DNA of 5,543 nucleotides from Methylomarinum sp. (GCA_013139755.1 WTAG01000730.1:1-5543); one strand, 5' to 3'. Numbered from the stretch's first letter, positions 1-5,328 are shown. The notes: a model not told the origin generated them from the sequence alone. Numbers and translations: made by a program.

Positions 1-35
1 AACTTCACATTAGAAGAATAGAGGCCAGTTGATTT

Positions 36-54
36 CCAAGTTATAAAAACTTGG
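36..54. other. Short perfect hairpin, 7-bp stem
   Basis: CCAAGTT (36-42) and AACTTGG (48-54) form a perfect inverted repeat with a 5-base loop. Neither strand has a T-run directly after it, so it is not a convincing intrinsic terminator. It lies just beyond the rtcA remnant and could be part of the same repeat-rich junction. Confidence 0.3.
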
Positions 55-81
55 CAATTGTCGGGGTTTACTTTTTTCACT

Positions 82-405
82 CTATTTTCTTCTTATGTGC
101 AAAATACAAGACCCGACCCCGTCATTCGCTGGCCAGTTAAGTTTTTTTAATAATTGTTTACGCTCTCTTTCTATTACATTATTAGCAATACCCGCACTGA
201 TACATTGGCCCTGCATATCTAACAAATCACCTCTTTCCTCAAGCTTTATTTTTGAATACTGCTGAGGCGGTGTTATTTTAATCTGCCATTTACCCGCGCC
301 AACGGGATAAAAGCCATAACGCTCTATCTCAATTGATGATTCAACACCCATTTGTGCCAACACAGGTAAAAATGCATGTTTAATAAAATCATAACTGGGC
401 GCCAT
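82..405 (-). pseudogene. rtcA: Internal fragment of RNA 3'-terminal phosphate cyclase (RtcA)
   Basis: The open frame (107 codons) matches the middle of RtcA, the ATP-dependent enzyme that converts RNA 3'-phosphates to 2',3'-cyclic ends. By recall it aligns to about residues 127-217 of E. coli RtcA: APSYDF near the start (E. coli APPADF), GFYPVGAG at residues 31-38 (GFYPAGGG), LEERGD at 55-60 (LGERGN), and an AxVxxxxxERE stretch around 71-83. The similarity stops near W91. The last 16 residues appear to be encoded partly by a REP-like repeat (98-120) rather than by rtcA. Missing are the N-terminal GEGGGQ region and the C-terminal part carrying the catalytic histidine, so the product cannot be an active cyclase. 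The Met at 405 is probably an old internal residue, because it sits directly against a second REP-like block. No convincing ribosome binding site precedes it. I treat it as a decayed remnant. Confidence 0.8.
98..120. repeat. REP-like element (ends GACCCGACCCC) at left edge of the rtcA remnant
   Basis: The plus strand reads TGCAAAATACAAG followed by ACCCGACCCC. This resembles the 'TGCAAGACCTGACCCC' sequences that recur around REP-associated (RAYT) transposase elements in gammaproteobacteria; that comparison is from memory. It lies where the similarity of the flanking frame to RtcA ends, which supports it being inserted sequence. Its GACCCC end faces the GGGGTC end of the repeats at 408-483 across the rtcA fragment. 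No transposase is present. Confidence 0.45.
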
Positions 406-407
406 CG

Positions 408-485
408 TTCAAGGGGTCAGCCAGCTTGAAAAAATGGGGTTCAACATTCAAGGGGTCAGCCAGCTTGAAAAAATGGGGTTCAATG
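408..485. repeat. Two tandem 39-bp REP-like repeats
   Basis: Two units (408-446 and 447-485) share an identical 37-base core beginning TTCAAGGGGTCAGCCAGC and continuing TTGAAAAAATGGGGTTCAA. Inside each unit TTCAAG and CTTGAA form a 6-bp inverted repeat around an 11-base loop, a REP-like fold with a G-rich 5' end. The core GGGGTCAGCCAGCTTGA also occurs inverted at 499-515. This arrangement of direct and inverted copies resembles the bacterial interspersed mosaic elements mobilised by RAYT transposases. The array abuts the rtcA remnant, which begins three bases away at 405. Confidence 0.7.
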
Positions 486-498
486 AAACTAGTTAAAT

Positions 499-515
499 CA
501 AGCTGGCTGACCCCA
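499..515. repeat. Inverted copy of the REP-like core
   Basis: TCAAGCTGGCTGACCCC is the exact reverse complement of 452-468 and of 413-429. With the nearer copy it would form a 17-bp perfect stem around a 30-base loop. This is the head-to-head partner expected of a paired REP element. Confidence 0.7.
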
Positions 516-548
516 TGATTGTAACTAATTTAGCAACATAACATCAAA

Positions 549-577
549 ATCACCCGTCTTTATCGGGTGGATTTTTT
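549..577 (+). terminator. Intrinsic-type terminator hairpin, possibly bidirectional
   Basis: CACCCG (551-556) pairs with CGGGTG (564-569) around a 7-base loop, and a T6 run follows at 572-577 on the plus strand. Read on the minus strand, the same stem is preceded by A6 and followed by ATTTTGAT, so it could also end transcription of the toxin-antitoxin operon, which stops about 47 bases upstream at 624. No plus-strand gene is seen feeding into it, so a role for the minus-strand operon is plausible although that side has the poorer T-tract. Confidence 0.55.
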
Positions 578-623
578 AGTTATGAAATTTAAAAAAATAT
601 CGTATTTCCTTTCCCGATTTTGT

Positions 624-914
624 TTATTTTCTATGTTTCCAATAGTCTGGAAAACGGTGAAGATGCATTACAGCAATGATGTAGATTCCATTTTCTTCTT
701 CAGAATATAGAACTCCATAGGGAAAACGCTTTACTAATGATCTCCGAATATCTCCCTCAATAACTGTCCATGCTTTAGGCAATGAGACAGTACGTTTAAT
801 TGTGGAATAAACCTCAATAGCAAAATCATATCCAAGCCCTAATTCTATCTTTTCATAATAATCAATCGCATCATTGAATTCTATCTCTGCTTCAGGGTGA
901 AATGAAAAACTCAT
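624..914 (-). CDS. ParE/RelE-superfamily toxin of a type II toxin-antitoxin pair
   Basis: This 96-residue protein has the layout of the ParE/RelE 'plasmid stabilisation' family. It begins FHPEAEIEFNDAIDYYE (5-21), followed by GLGYDF (26-31), RR at 57-58, the RFPYGVLY strand (63-70), an AVMHLHR strand (81-87) and the closing PDYW (89-92). Length and motif order match full-length relatives. Family members either poison DNA gyrase (ParE) or cleave ribosome-bound mRNA (RelE); which applies here cannot be told from sequence, though the RFPY...H..R...YW pattern is common in the ParE-like branch. The start codon overlaps the antitoxin stop by four bases (ATGA, 911-914), with GGGAG inside the antitoxin gene as a distant ribosome binding site, so the two are translationally coupled. 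No truncation is visible. Confidence 0.88.
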   Translation of the reverse strand: MSFSFHPEAEIEFNDAIDYYEKIELGLGYDFAIEVYSTIKRTVSLPKAWTVIEGDIRRSLVKRFPYGVLYSEEENGIYIIAVMHLHRFPDYWKHRK

Positions 915-1135
915 TTTTCAAATTTCTCCCAGATATTTTTAAAAACTTGTTCTCCTGGGATTGGCTTGGTTTTCCCCGACCTCATTTCCAGAAGTCTTTG
1001 TTGTGCAACTTCATTCCATTTTTTATCAACTTCAGAATTAGGCTGGTTAAGGCTTTGTAATAAAGAATCAACAATTAATATTCGTTTTTCAACTGGAAGC
1101 GAAACAGCTTCATCTATTAGTTCATTTGTATTCAT
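911..1135 (-). CDS. Addiction-module antitoxin (Unstab_antitox / TIGR02574-like)
   Basis: This 74-residue acidic protein matches the short antitoxins paired with ParE/RelE toxins. It has an N-terminal helix with the LPVEKRILIVDSLLQSL pattern (13-29), then W40 followed by an AQQRLLEMRSGK helix (44-55), and a C-terminal stretch (PIPGEQVFKNIWEKFEK) expected to wrap the toxin. It probably neutralises the downstream toxin by direct binding and represses the operon. The start at 1135 is supported by AGGT six bases upstream. It lies 53 bases downstream of the ABC ATPase gene in the same direction with no terminator between, so read-through from the defence operon is possible in addition to its own promoter. 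Confidence 0.85.
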   Translation of the reverse strand: MNTNELIDEAVSLPVEKRILIVDSLLQSLNQPNSEVDKKWNEVAQQRLLEMRSGKTKPIPGEQVFKNIWEKFEK

Positions 1136-1147
1136 TTCGTTACCTAA

Positions 1148-1184
1148 ATTGTATGTACTAGAGATTAAAATATGAGTGATCTAG
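1148..1184 (-). promoter_or_regulatory. Candidate promoter/operator for the toxin-antitoxin pair
   Basis: Between the ABC ATPase stop and the antitoxin start the minus strand carries TACAAT (1148-1153), a fair -10 box without a clear -35. The interrupted palindrome CTAGA (1158-1162) and TCTAG (1180-1184) lies just upstream. Autoregulated toxin-antitoxin operons usually have an operator in this position. The arms are only five bases, so the call is tentative. Confidence 0.3.
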
Positions 1185-1188
1185 CATC

Positions 1189-3039
1189 TTATTCCTCATT
1201 GAGAAAATCAGCCGGTATTAGTGCATTTCCATTATAAAATTCTTCAACCAAATGAACATTTTTCAGGCCAGCAAATATTTTACGTGGAACATGCTCAAAA
1301 ACAATCATTTGAAAATCACCAGAATTACTGATTCTAGTTTCTATAAATTTATCTAATAATTCGAAGGCTTTAGTTATTTTAGACTCATCACTATGAGTAA
1401 GTATTTTCTTATTTGTTTCATCACCATAATAAGGTCTACTTGGTTGATCAATGATAAGGTATGGAGCAACAAAGGGAGATTTATTTTGAAAGGCTATTTC
1501 TTGCATTGCTAAAGTGAAAAACAAATGCAAAAACATATAATTAGAACTACTGCCTACATTTTCAATAAAAGATGTTTTTGGCTTTCTTAGCAATAAAGCT
1601 TTATCAGCATAATTGAAAACAGGTTTATACCCCGCATAATTGACTAAAGCAGTACCAGAGGCTTCAATATATTCAGAAATAATTTCTTCAATTAGTTTTA
1701 TTGTAAGCTCTCTCTTCTCAAGAGTGTCAACCATGCTTTTAGTCAGTAGATCCAGTTTATTTTCCAGATCCAGAATCTCAGAGTCAGTGGCTGATGCTAT
1801 TGAGCTACCAGAGGCTGAATACAAATCCATTTTTGATTTGATCTCACCCAGAAAAAAATATTTCTTATTATCATTTTCAAAATTTTTATAGACTTTAGGG
1901 TGAATAGCCAATTGCTTTTTTAGAAAAGATAAATCATTTTCTAACGACTTAATTTCATCAGCTATTTGTTTATCTATTGGAGTTTTTGTTTTATGTGCAG
2001 TCTTAATTTCTTTCAGTTCAGATGAAAAACAATTCATTACATCATCAAATATTGATGTTTTGATAATATCTGCATCTTTTTCCATCAAAAAAGAAACAGG
2101 CTTTAAACTATCACTAATAATAGCTAAATTCTTTTTGTAAGAAGTATATTCTATTGAAAAACGTTTAAGGTTTACTATTTTTCTTTCTACTAAGTAAATA
2201 TCACTTTCGATTTGTTCATTTTTACTTTTATCATCTGAATCAGATTTAACGCCAGAAATTAATTTTTCGAGTCCTGCTAATGATGATTTTAAATCTAAGT
2301 TTGAATCGATGAGTGAAAATTCCTTAGCTTCCCTAATAATTGATTCTTGCTCATGCTGAAAGTTACTTGCTTTATCAGTTATTAATCGATTTTTTCTCTT
2401 TAACCGGCTGAGTTTTTTTTCTAACTCTAATTTTTTTTCTTTCTTAAGTACATTATCAATTGTCTCAATACCAACCGCTAAATCAAATATTCTAGGTAAT
2501 GCATCCCTATATCTTGCTTTATGCTGTTTATCAAAGAATACGCCCGTATCATTTTCAATAATATTGACAGAAATAGTATTAAACATAAAAAAATAACGTA
2601 ATGAAATTTTTGTCCCTGATTTGATTAAATTGCTCCCGTATGAAACGGTAACATTACTATCAATACTGAACTCTGTTTCTAACAGAGATTTTATCCCTTC
2701 TTCTGTATTGTTAGAGGAAACTTTATCAGGGATTTCACCATCAGAAGAAAAATAATATTTATCAGTTACTTTCCCTTCAGTTAAGGACTTTCTAGCAATA
2801 GTGTAGTTTTTGCCATTAATATTGAAGAGTATTCCATACCATGAAATATTTTCATTTACGATACTTTCTGATATTTTTGACTCACTTGAAAAAAAACAAT
2901 AGTCAATAATATCGAGAATCTCCGTTTTACCTGTACTACTGTCTCCAGTAATAATATTTACTTTATTAGGCTCAAATTTGATTTCTCTTTTTTTACCATT
3001 ATTCAACCATAAAATTATTTTTTTAATATAAAATTTCAT
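1189..3039 (-). CDS. ABC-3C system ATPase, DUF3732 family (Rad50/SMC-like)
   Basis: This 616-residue protein is a split-head, coiled-coil ABC ATPase. The N-terminal half has Walker A GDSSTGKT at residues 32-39 after a beta-rich start. The middle (about 190-460) is rich in Lys/Glu/Leu heptad-like segments, consistent with a short antiparallel coiled coil; there is no CxxC zinc hook. The C-terminal half has a signature-like VGSSSNYMFLHL (about 495-506), a Walker B with D-loop LIIDQPS (528-534; D531 would bind Mg) and the FEH switch histidine (H583). GS.SN..HL followed by IDQPS is characteristic of DUF3732, the ATPase of ABC three-component conflict systems. It presumably senses DNA or infection and gates the effector. 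Its ATG overlaps the middle-component stop by four bases (ATGA, 3036-3039). All catalytic motifs look intact. The tail after H583 is short. Confidence 0.88.
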   Translation of the reverse strand: MKFYIKKIILWLNNGKKREIKFEPNKVNIITGDSSTGKTEILDIIDYCFFSSESKISESIVNENISWYGILFNINGKNYTIARKSLTEGKVTDKYYFSSDGEIPDKVSSNNTEEGIKSLLETEFSIDSNVTVSYGSNLIKSGTKISLRYFFMFNTISVNIIENDTGVFFDKQHKARYRDALPRIFDLAVGIETIDNVLKKEKKLELEKKLSRLKRKNRLITDKASNFQHEQESIIREAKEFSLIDSNLDLKSSLAGLEKLISGVKSDSDDKSKNEQIESDIYLVERKIVNLKRFSIEYTSYKKNLAIISDSLKPVSFLMEKDADIIKTSIFDDVMNCFSSELKEIKTAHKTKTPIDKQIADEIKSLENDLSFLKKQLAIHPKVYKNFENDNKKYFFLGEIKSKMDLYSASGSSIASATDSEILDLENKLDLLTKSMVDTLEKRELTIKLIEEIISEYIEASGTALVNYAGYKPVFNYADKALLLRKPKTSFIENVGSSSNYMFLHLFFTLAMQEIAFQNKSPFVAPYLIIDQPSRPYYGDETNKKILTHSDESKITKAFELLDKFIETRISNSGDFQMIVFEHVPRKIFAGLKNVHLVEEFYNGNALIPADFLNEE

Positions 3040-3479
3040 AGTTCAACTCGTAAGTTCAAATAAAGCTTATCTGGCCTTTCTCTTAATAAGAGTGCGACAT
3101 TTTCGGAAGCATTAAATATCTTATTTGCTCGGTTACCCATTTTTTTATCGTATTTAAAGGGTCTAATTAAGATAATATTCCCATCAATTACATTTACATA
3201 CCCAGTATCATTAAGGTATTGCAAAGCATTGATTGTCAGAACTAATGAATCAATGTATCTTTTATTAAAGTTTGAAAAATAGCTGGTCTTTTCTACAATC
3301 AGTTTTTCAATACTTTTAATCTTCGTCGTGTTTCTTCCAAGATGTTGTAATAATTTTTGATGCGATATAAGCGGAAAGATTAGAAATAATTTTGATATCG
3401 ATAGTTCATCGCTTTGATCTAGTACAGCCCCTAAAGCAATAACTCCAATGCAAATATTATTGTAATATCTTAGGTTCAT
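3036..3479 (-). CDS. ABC-3C middle component (MC3-like)
   Basis: This 147-residue protein lies between effector and ATPase, the position typical of the ABC-3C 'middle component'. It shows the family pattern: a helical N-terminus, the hydrophobic LFLIFPLISHQKLLQHL stretch (32-48), a segment with FNKRY (71-75) followed by a helix (DSLVLTINALQYLNDTG), and a short beta hairpin (YVNVIDGNIILI), resembling a winged-helix arrangement. No catalytic motif is seen, so it is probably an adaptor linking ATPase and effector. It overlaps the ATPase start by ATGA. Its own ATG overlaps by ATGA with the TGA that ends the effector frame beyond an in-frame stop. GGGAG lies 11 bases before the ATG, a long spacing, so initiation probably depended on coupling to effector translation. 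Confidence 0.78.
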   Translation of the reverse strand: MNLRYYNNICIGVIALGAVLDQSDELSISKLFLIFPLISHQKLLQHLGRNTTKIKSIEKLIVEKTSYFSNFNKRYIDSLVLTINALQYLNDTGYVNVIDGNIILIRPFKYDKKMGNRANKIFNASENVALLLRERPDKLYLNLRVEL

Positions 3480-3595
3480 TTTTTATATTTCTCCCAGTCT
3501 TTCCTCCATCCAATGCTAGGAGTATCAGATAAATCATAAAATGTACCATTACTCATGTCTGTATCTAAGGTCTGTTGTGCAATTGTTAATTGACG
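3476..3595 (-). pseudogene. Orphaned C-terminal tail of the effector, after an in-frame stop
   Basis: Directly after the TAA at 3596-3598, and in the same frame, 39 further codons are open. They read RQLTIAQQTLDTDM, then SNGTFYDLSDTPSIGWRKDW, then EKYKK, and end at TGA (3476-3478), which overlaps the middle-component ATG as ATGA. The composition is protein-like, and the 'IGW..DW' ending resembles the C-termini I recall from ABC-3C effector proteins. I read this as the original end of the effector, separated by a single nonsense codon. A Met within it (3554-3556) has no usable ribosome binding site, so independent translation of the last 26 residues looks unlikely. Confidence 0.72.
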
Positions 3596-4693
3596 TTATC
3601 TTACGGAGTCAAGGACCTCAAGCCCCACACAATTAAAACTTTCTTCATCTGAGACTTTCCGAAAAGCACTCCTGTGTTTATTTTGCCATTGAACCGTGGC
3701 ATCTTTTTTTAACCGACTAATTTCATCAGTAGTAATTTCACCTTTTAGAATCCAGTTGGTGATATTATTTTGTAACTTCAATTTAAAACGTGTAAATTCC
3801 GCAATCATTTCTAAATCATTATTATCTAGATCTTCAATTTCAACCAATTGTTTTATAAATATTTGTGTTTCCAGCATTGGAGGAAGAACACCGTTAAACT
3901 CTTGAATTGAGAGGGAGCCGTTTCGTGAAAGATCATAATGCCTTCGGTATTTCAGATAGAAATCATCAAACGATATTTGTATTTTCTCTCCTTTCCTTAT
4001 ATTTATGAAATTGTCACTTTTAATTGCGGAATCTAAACTTGCAAAAACATCATCAATTTTTTTCTCATCTATTTGAGCTGATTTAATAGCATCTTTGCAT
4101 TTACCAATAATGTTATTTTCGTTAAGCTCAAAAAACACCTTCAATAAGAACGCTTTAAAAACTTCATTTTCTAAGTTTAAAACAAATCTAATATAATTTA
4201 CTAAGGCCGTATCTGTGGATTTATTTGATAAATCCTGAAAGGTCTTTTTTGTATCATCAATAGTATTGATACCTCCCTGGAGACCTAAAATACTTTTTAA
4301 TATTTTATTCTTTTCATTTGATGATTTATTTGATGCTAGGACAAAGCTTGTCTTTTTAAGGAAATGCAACTGTTCATGTTTTTTATCTCTATTGTCATTT
4401 TTGTCAGAGATAACTTGTGCCCAATTTGATAAAGTCTTCCATAAGTCTGTATCTGATGTTTTAAGGTTTACACTTGAGCCATCACTCTTCGTTTGAACTG
4501 TGTGCTTTATTTGATAGAAAACTTGTTCATTGTTATTCAATTCTGTATGAACATCATCTTTAACCTCTAGTCCAACGGATTCATCTTTTTTCAGTGACAA
4601 TACCTTCCAAAGGAAAAAGTAATATTGGTAATCAAACCCTATGGATTTTGTTTCAGCAGCAGTTTTTTCAGAATGTGTTTTTTCTCTACTCAT
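3596..4693 (-). CDS. ABC-3C effector: PD-(D/E)XK/Cap4-like nuclease with C-terminal adaptor region, truncated by in-frame TAA
   Basis: This 365-residue protein starts with a nuclease-like domain. GFDYQ (19-23) lies on the first helix, followed by E43, D46-D47 and Q61-I-K63-H64. The E...DD...QxKH arrangement is that of restriction-endonuclease-fold domains such as DUF4297/Cap4, which cut double-stranded DNA. The remainder (about 100-365) is mostly helical and includes a conserved-looking FDDFYLKYRRHYDL segment (about 243-256). It probably forms the adaptor region that engages the ATPase and middle component. AGGT eight bases before the ATG at 4693 supports the start, which overlaps a small upstream frame by ATGA. 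The TAA at 3596 truncates the protein by about 40 residues compared with the frame that continues to 3476, giving an expected ancestral length of 405. The nuclease residues are intact, so the fragment could retain activity, but proper docking may be lost. The nuclease call is motif-based. Confidence 0.78.
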   Translation of the reverse strand: MSREKTHSEKTAAETKSIGFDYQYYFFLWKVLSLKKDESVGLEVKDDVHTELNNNEQVFYQIKHTVQTKSDGSSVNLKTSDTDLWKTLSNWAQVISDKNDNRDKKHEQLHFLKKTSFVLASNKSSNEKNKILKSILGLQGGINTIDDTKKTFQDLSNKSTDTALVNYIRFVLNLENEVFKAFLLKVFFELNENNIIGKCKDAIKSAQIDEKKIDDVFASLDSAIKSDNFINIRKGEKIQISFDDFYLKYRRHYDLSRNGSLSIQEFNGVLPPMLETQIFIKQLVEIEDLDNNDLEMIAEFTRFKLKLQNNITNWILKGEITTDEISRLKKDATVQWQNKHRSAFRKVSDEESFNCVGLEVLDSVR

Positions 4694-4806
4694 ATACAGG
4701 GACCTACATTAAGGTGATTTTCAAGCAGTTTGGTATTTGTAACCAAACTGGATAATCTTACCTTAAAACTGCTATTTCCTATTTTTTTAAATTCCATGGC
4801 AATCAC
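4690..4806 (-). CDS. Candidate small ORF (38 codons) translationally coupled to the effector
   Basis: A GTG-started frame begins MIAMEFKKIGNSSFKV and ends with LNVGPCI. The GTG (4804-4806) is preceded by AAAGGAAG with a five-base spacer, the best ribosome binding site in the region. An in-frame TAA lies immediately upstream, so the frame cannot extend further. It ends at TGA (4690-4692), overlapping the effector ATG as ATGA, the same junction style used throughout the operon. I do not recognise the protein; there is no signal peptide or membrane segment. It may be a leader peptide that couples ribosomes into the effector gene, a tiny extra component, or a remnant. The long inverted repeat at 4709-4766 lies inside it, which could link its translation to RNA folding. 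Confidence 0.42.
   Translation of the reverse strand: MIAMEFKKIGNSSFKVRLSSLVTNTKLLENHLNVGPCI
4709..4766. repeat. Long imperfect inverted repeat just upstream of the effector start
   Basis: Three nested arms pair across 58 bp: TTAAGGT (4709-4715) with ACCTTAA (4760-4766), GATT (4716-4719) with AATC (4754-4757), and CAGTTTGGT (4726-4734) with ACCAAACTG (4742-4750, loop of seven). The inner nine pairs are perfect. In the mRNA this hairpin would end three bases before the AGGT ribosome binding site of the effector (4702-4705). It could be an operator or a translational attenuator. No T-run follows on the minus strand, so it is not a terminator. Confidence 0.6.
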
Positions 4807-5068
4807 TTAAGCTTCCTTTTATATCAAATCCTACTTTTTCGCATTCTATAGCGTGGTAGTTGTCCGCACTTCCTTTCTCCGCACTCAACCGTGCAAACAT
4901 CAGAATCCTGCTTTTGCTCTTTCTAAATCTCTTGGCATACTATCAAGCTTATTTTTTCTACATCAAACTTAGTAAACATCGAAACCTGCTTTTGCTTTTT
5001 CTCAGGCTTATATTTTCCACGTCCGCGCTAGCTTTTTTATATCAAACTTTGAGTCACAGCACTTAATT
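4778..5068 (-). repeat. Degenerate tandem direct repeats, about 77-bp period, in the effector leader
   Basis: On the minus strand about four units follow each other: 5068-4985, 4984-4907, 4906-4830 and 4829-4778 (84, 78, 77 and 52 bp). Each ends in a purine-rich tag: GAAAAAGCAAAAGCAGG, GAAAGAGCAAAAGCAGG, GAAAAAGTAGG and AAAAAAATAGG. The next unit opens with TTTCGATGTTT, ATTCTGATGTTT or ATTTGATATAA. The first two units also share AAGTTTGATRTA exactly 79 bases apart (5038-5049 and 4959-4970). The units are too diverged to be a recent duplication. They lie between the predicted promoter (5153-5181) and the effector gene, so they would be transcribed as a leader. There are no spacers or palindromic repeats of CRISPR type. 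Confidence 0.55.
4787..4900 (-). CDS. Very small ORF (37 codons) within the repeat leader
   Basis: The frame starts MFARLSAEKGSADNYHAI at 4900 and ends at 4787, overlapping the next small frame (4690-4806) by 20 bases in another phase. GCAGGA lies five bases before its ATG, a reasonable ribosome binding site. This AGCAGG-TTC-ATG unit is repeated at the start of the neighbouring repeat copy, where an 18-codon frame runs from 4979 to 4923. I do not recognise the product, and its codons fall inside degenerate repeats, so it may be only a by-product of the repeat sequence. Confidence 0.2.
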   Translation of the reverse strand: MFARLSAEKGSADNYHAIECEKVGFDIKGSLSDCHGI

Positions 5069-5119
5069 TCTGCTCTTTCTACAACAGATTATTATTTCCG
5101 CCTCTTGTCTTCGCAAAAG

Positions 5120-5138
5120 GAGATAACAAGTTATTCTC
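5120..5138. promoter_or_regulatory. Palindrome at predicted transcript start (candidate operator)
   Basis: GAGATAAC (5120-5127), AA, GTTAT (5130-5134) and, after one extra T, CTC (5136-5138) form a near-perfect inverted repeat. It lies about 8-26 bases downstream of the start point expected from the promoter at 5153-5181, a position where a repressor would block transcription. It could instead be a 5' hairpin of the leader RNA. Confidence 0.4.
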
Positions 5139-5152
5139 TCGGGGCTGCTTAT

Positions 5153-5181
5153 CTTACACTCTACCGCTAGTCATCTGTCAA
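5153..5181 (-). promoter_or_regulatory. Sigma70-like promoter, likely for the leader and ABC-3C operon
   Basis: The minus strand has a perfect -35 box TTGACA (5176-5181), a 17-bp spacer and TGTAAG (5153-5158; four of six matches to TATAAT), predicting a start near 5146. It is the best promoter I found upstream of the effector and would give a leader of about 450 bases before the effector ATG. A weaker candidate nearer the gene (TTGCCA at 4797-4802 with GGAAAT) lies inside the small frames. Confidence 0.5.
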
Positions 5182-5328
5182 CAAAAAGTTTTAAGCCCAG
5201 TAACTCTAAACCAGATAACATGTATTTATTACAAGATTATCGGGTATGAATAATATTCAACATCCAAGTTTTTACCCAATTTCAAAATTATAGAGCCCTT
5301 ATGACAGCAGTTAATAAATAATCAATAT
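5182..5328. other. Gene-free spacer between yafQ-like gene and the promoter
   Basis: I find no gene, strong terminator or clear repeat here. Together with the promoter and repeat leader it makes up the stretch from 4807 to 5328 that lacks any well-supported protein gene. A 5-bp inverted match (GGGTA/TACCC) within it is too weak to call a terminator for the yafQ-like gene. Confidence 0.5.

Noticed and set aside
36..54. Hairpin CCAAGTT/AACTTGG as an intrinsic terminator
   Set aside because: There is no T-run on either side of the stem in the required position.
190..620. An active rtcA gene or a second rtcA piece to the right of the REP-like block
   Set aside because: No RtcA-like sequence is seen between 408 and 623, and the remaining fragment lacks both terminal functional regions.
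1640..1891. Plus-strand frames opposite the ATPase and effector genes (for example 1640-1891, 3696-3905, 4266-4496)
   Set aside because: They are antisense shadows of strongly supported minus-strand genes, with Ser/Leu/Phe-rich low-quality sequence and no ribosome binding sites.
3476..3500. Near-identical DNA around two ATGA junctions (GGGAGAAAT...AAAAATGA at the middle component and at the ParE-type toxin), both encoding W-E-K-aromatic-x-K endings
   Set aside because: The upstream proteins are otherwise unrelated, so this looks like convergence on the same weak-RBS and stop/start coupling rather than shared origin.
4774..4802. Promoter candidate TTGCCA plus GGAAAT closer to the effector
   Set aside because: The -10 box matches only three of six positions and the site lies inside the small frames; the promoter at 5153-5181 is much better.
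4860..5066. Plus-strand 68-codon frame encoding a very hydrophobic Leu/Phe-rich peptide, reminiscent of small membrane toxins
   Set aside because: It is antisense to the pyrimidine-rich repeat array, starts with TTG, lacks a clear ribosome binding site, and its hydrophobicity follows from the T-rich strand. A type I-like toxin is not excluded but is unsupported.
4820..5080. CRISPR array, integron attC sites or a retron msr/msd region
   Set aside because: Repeats are long, diverged and contiguous without spacers; no attC core pairs were found; no reverse transcriptase, Cas or integrase gene is present.
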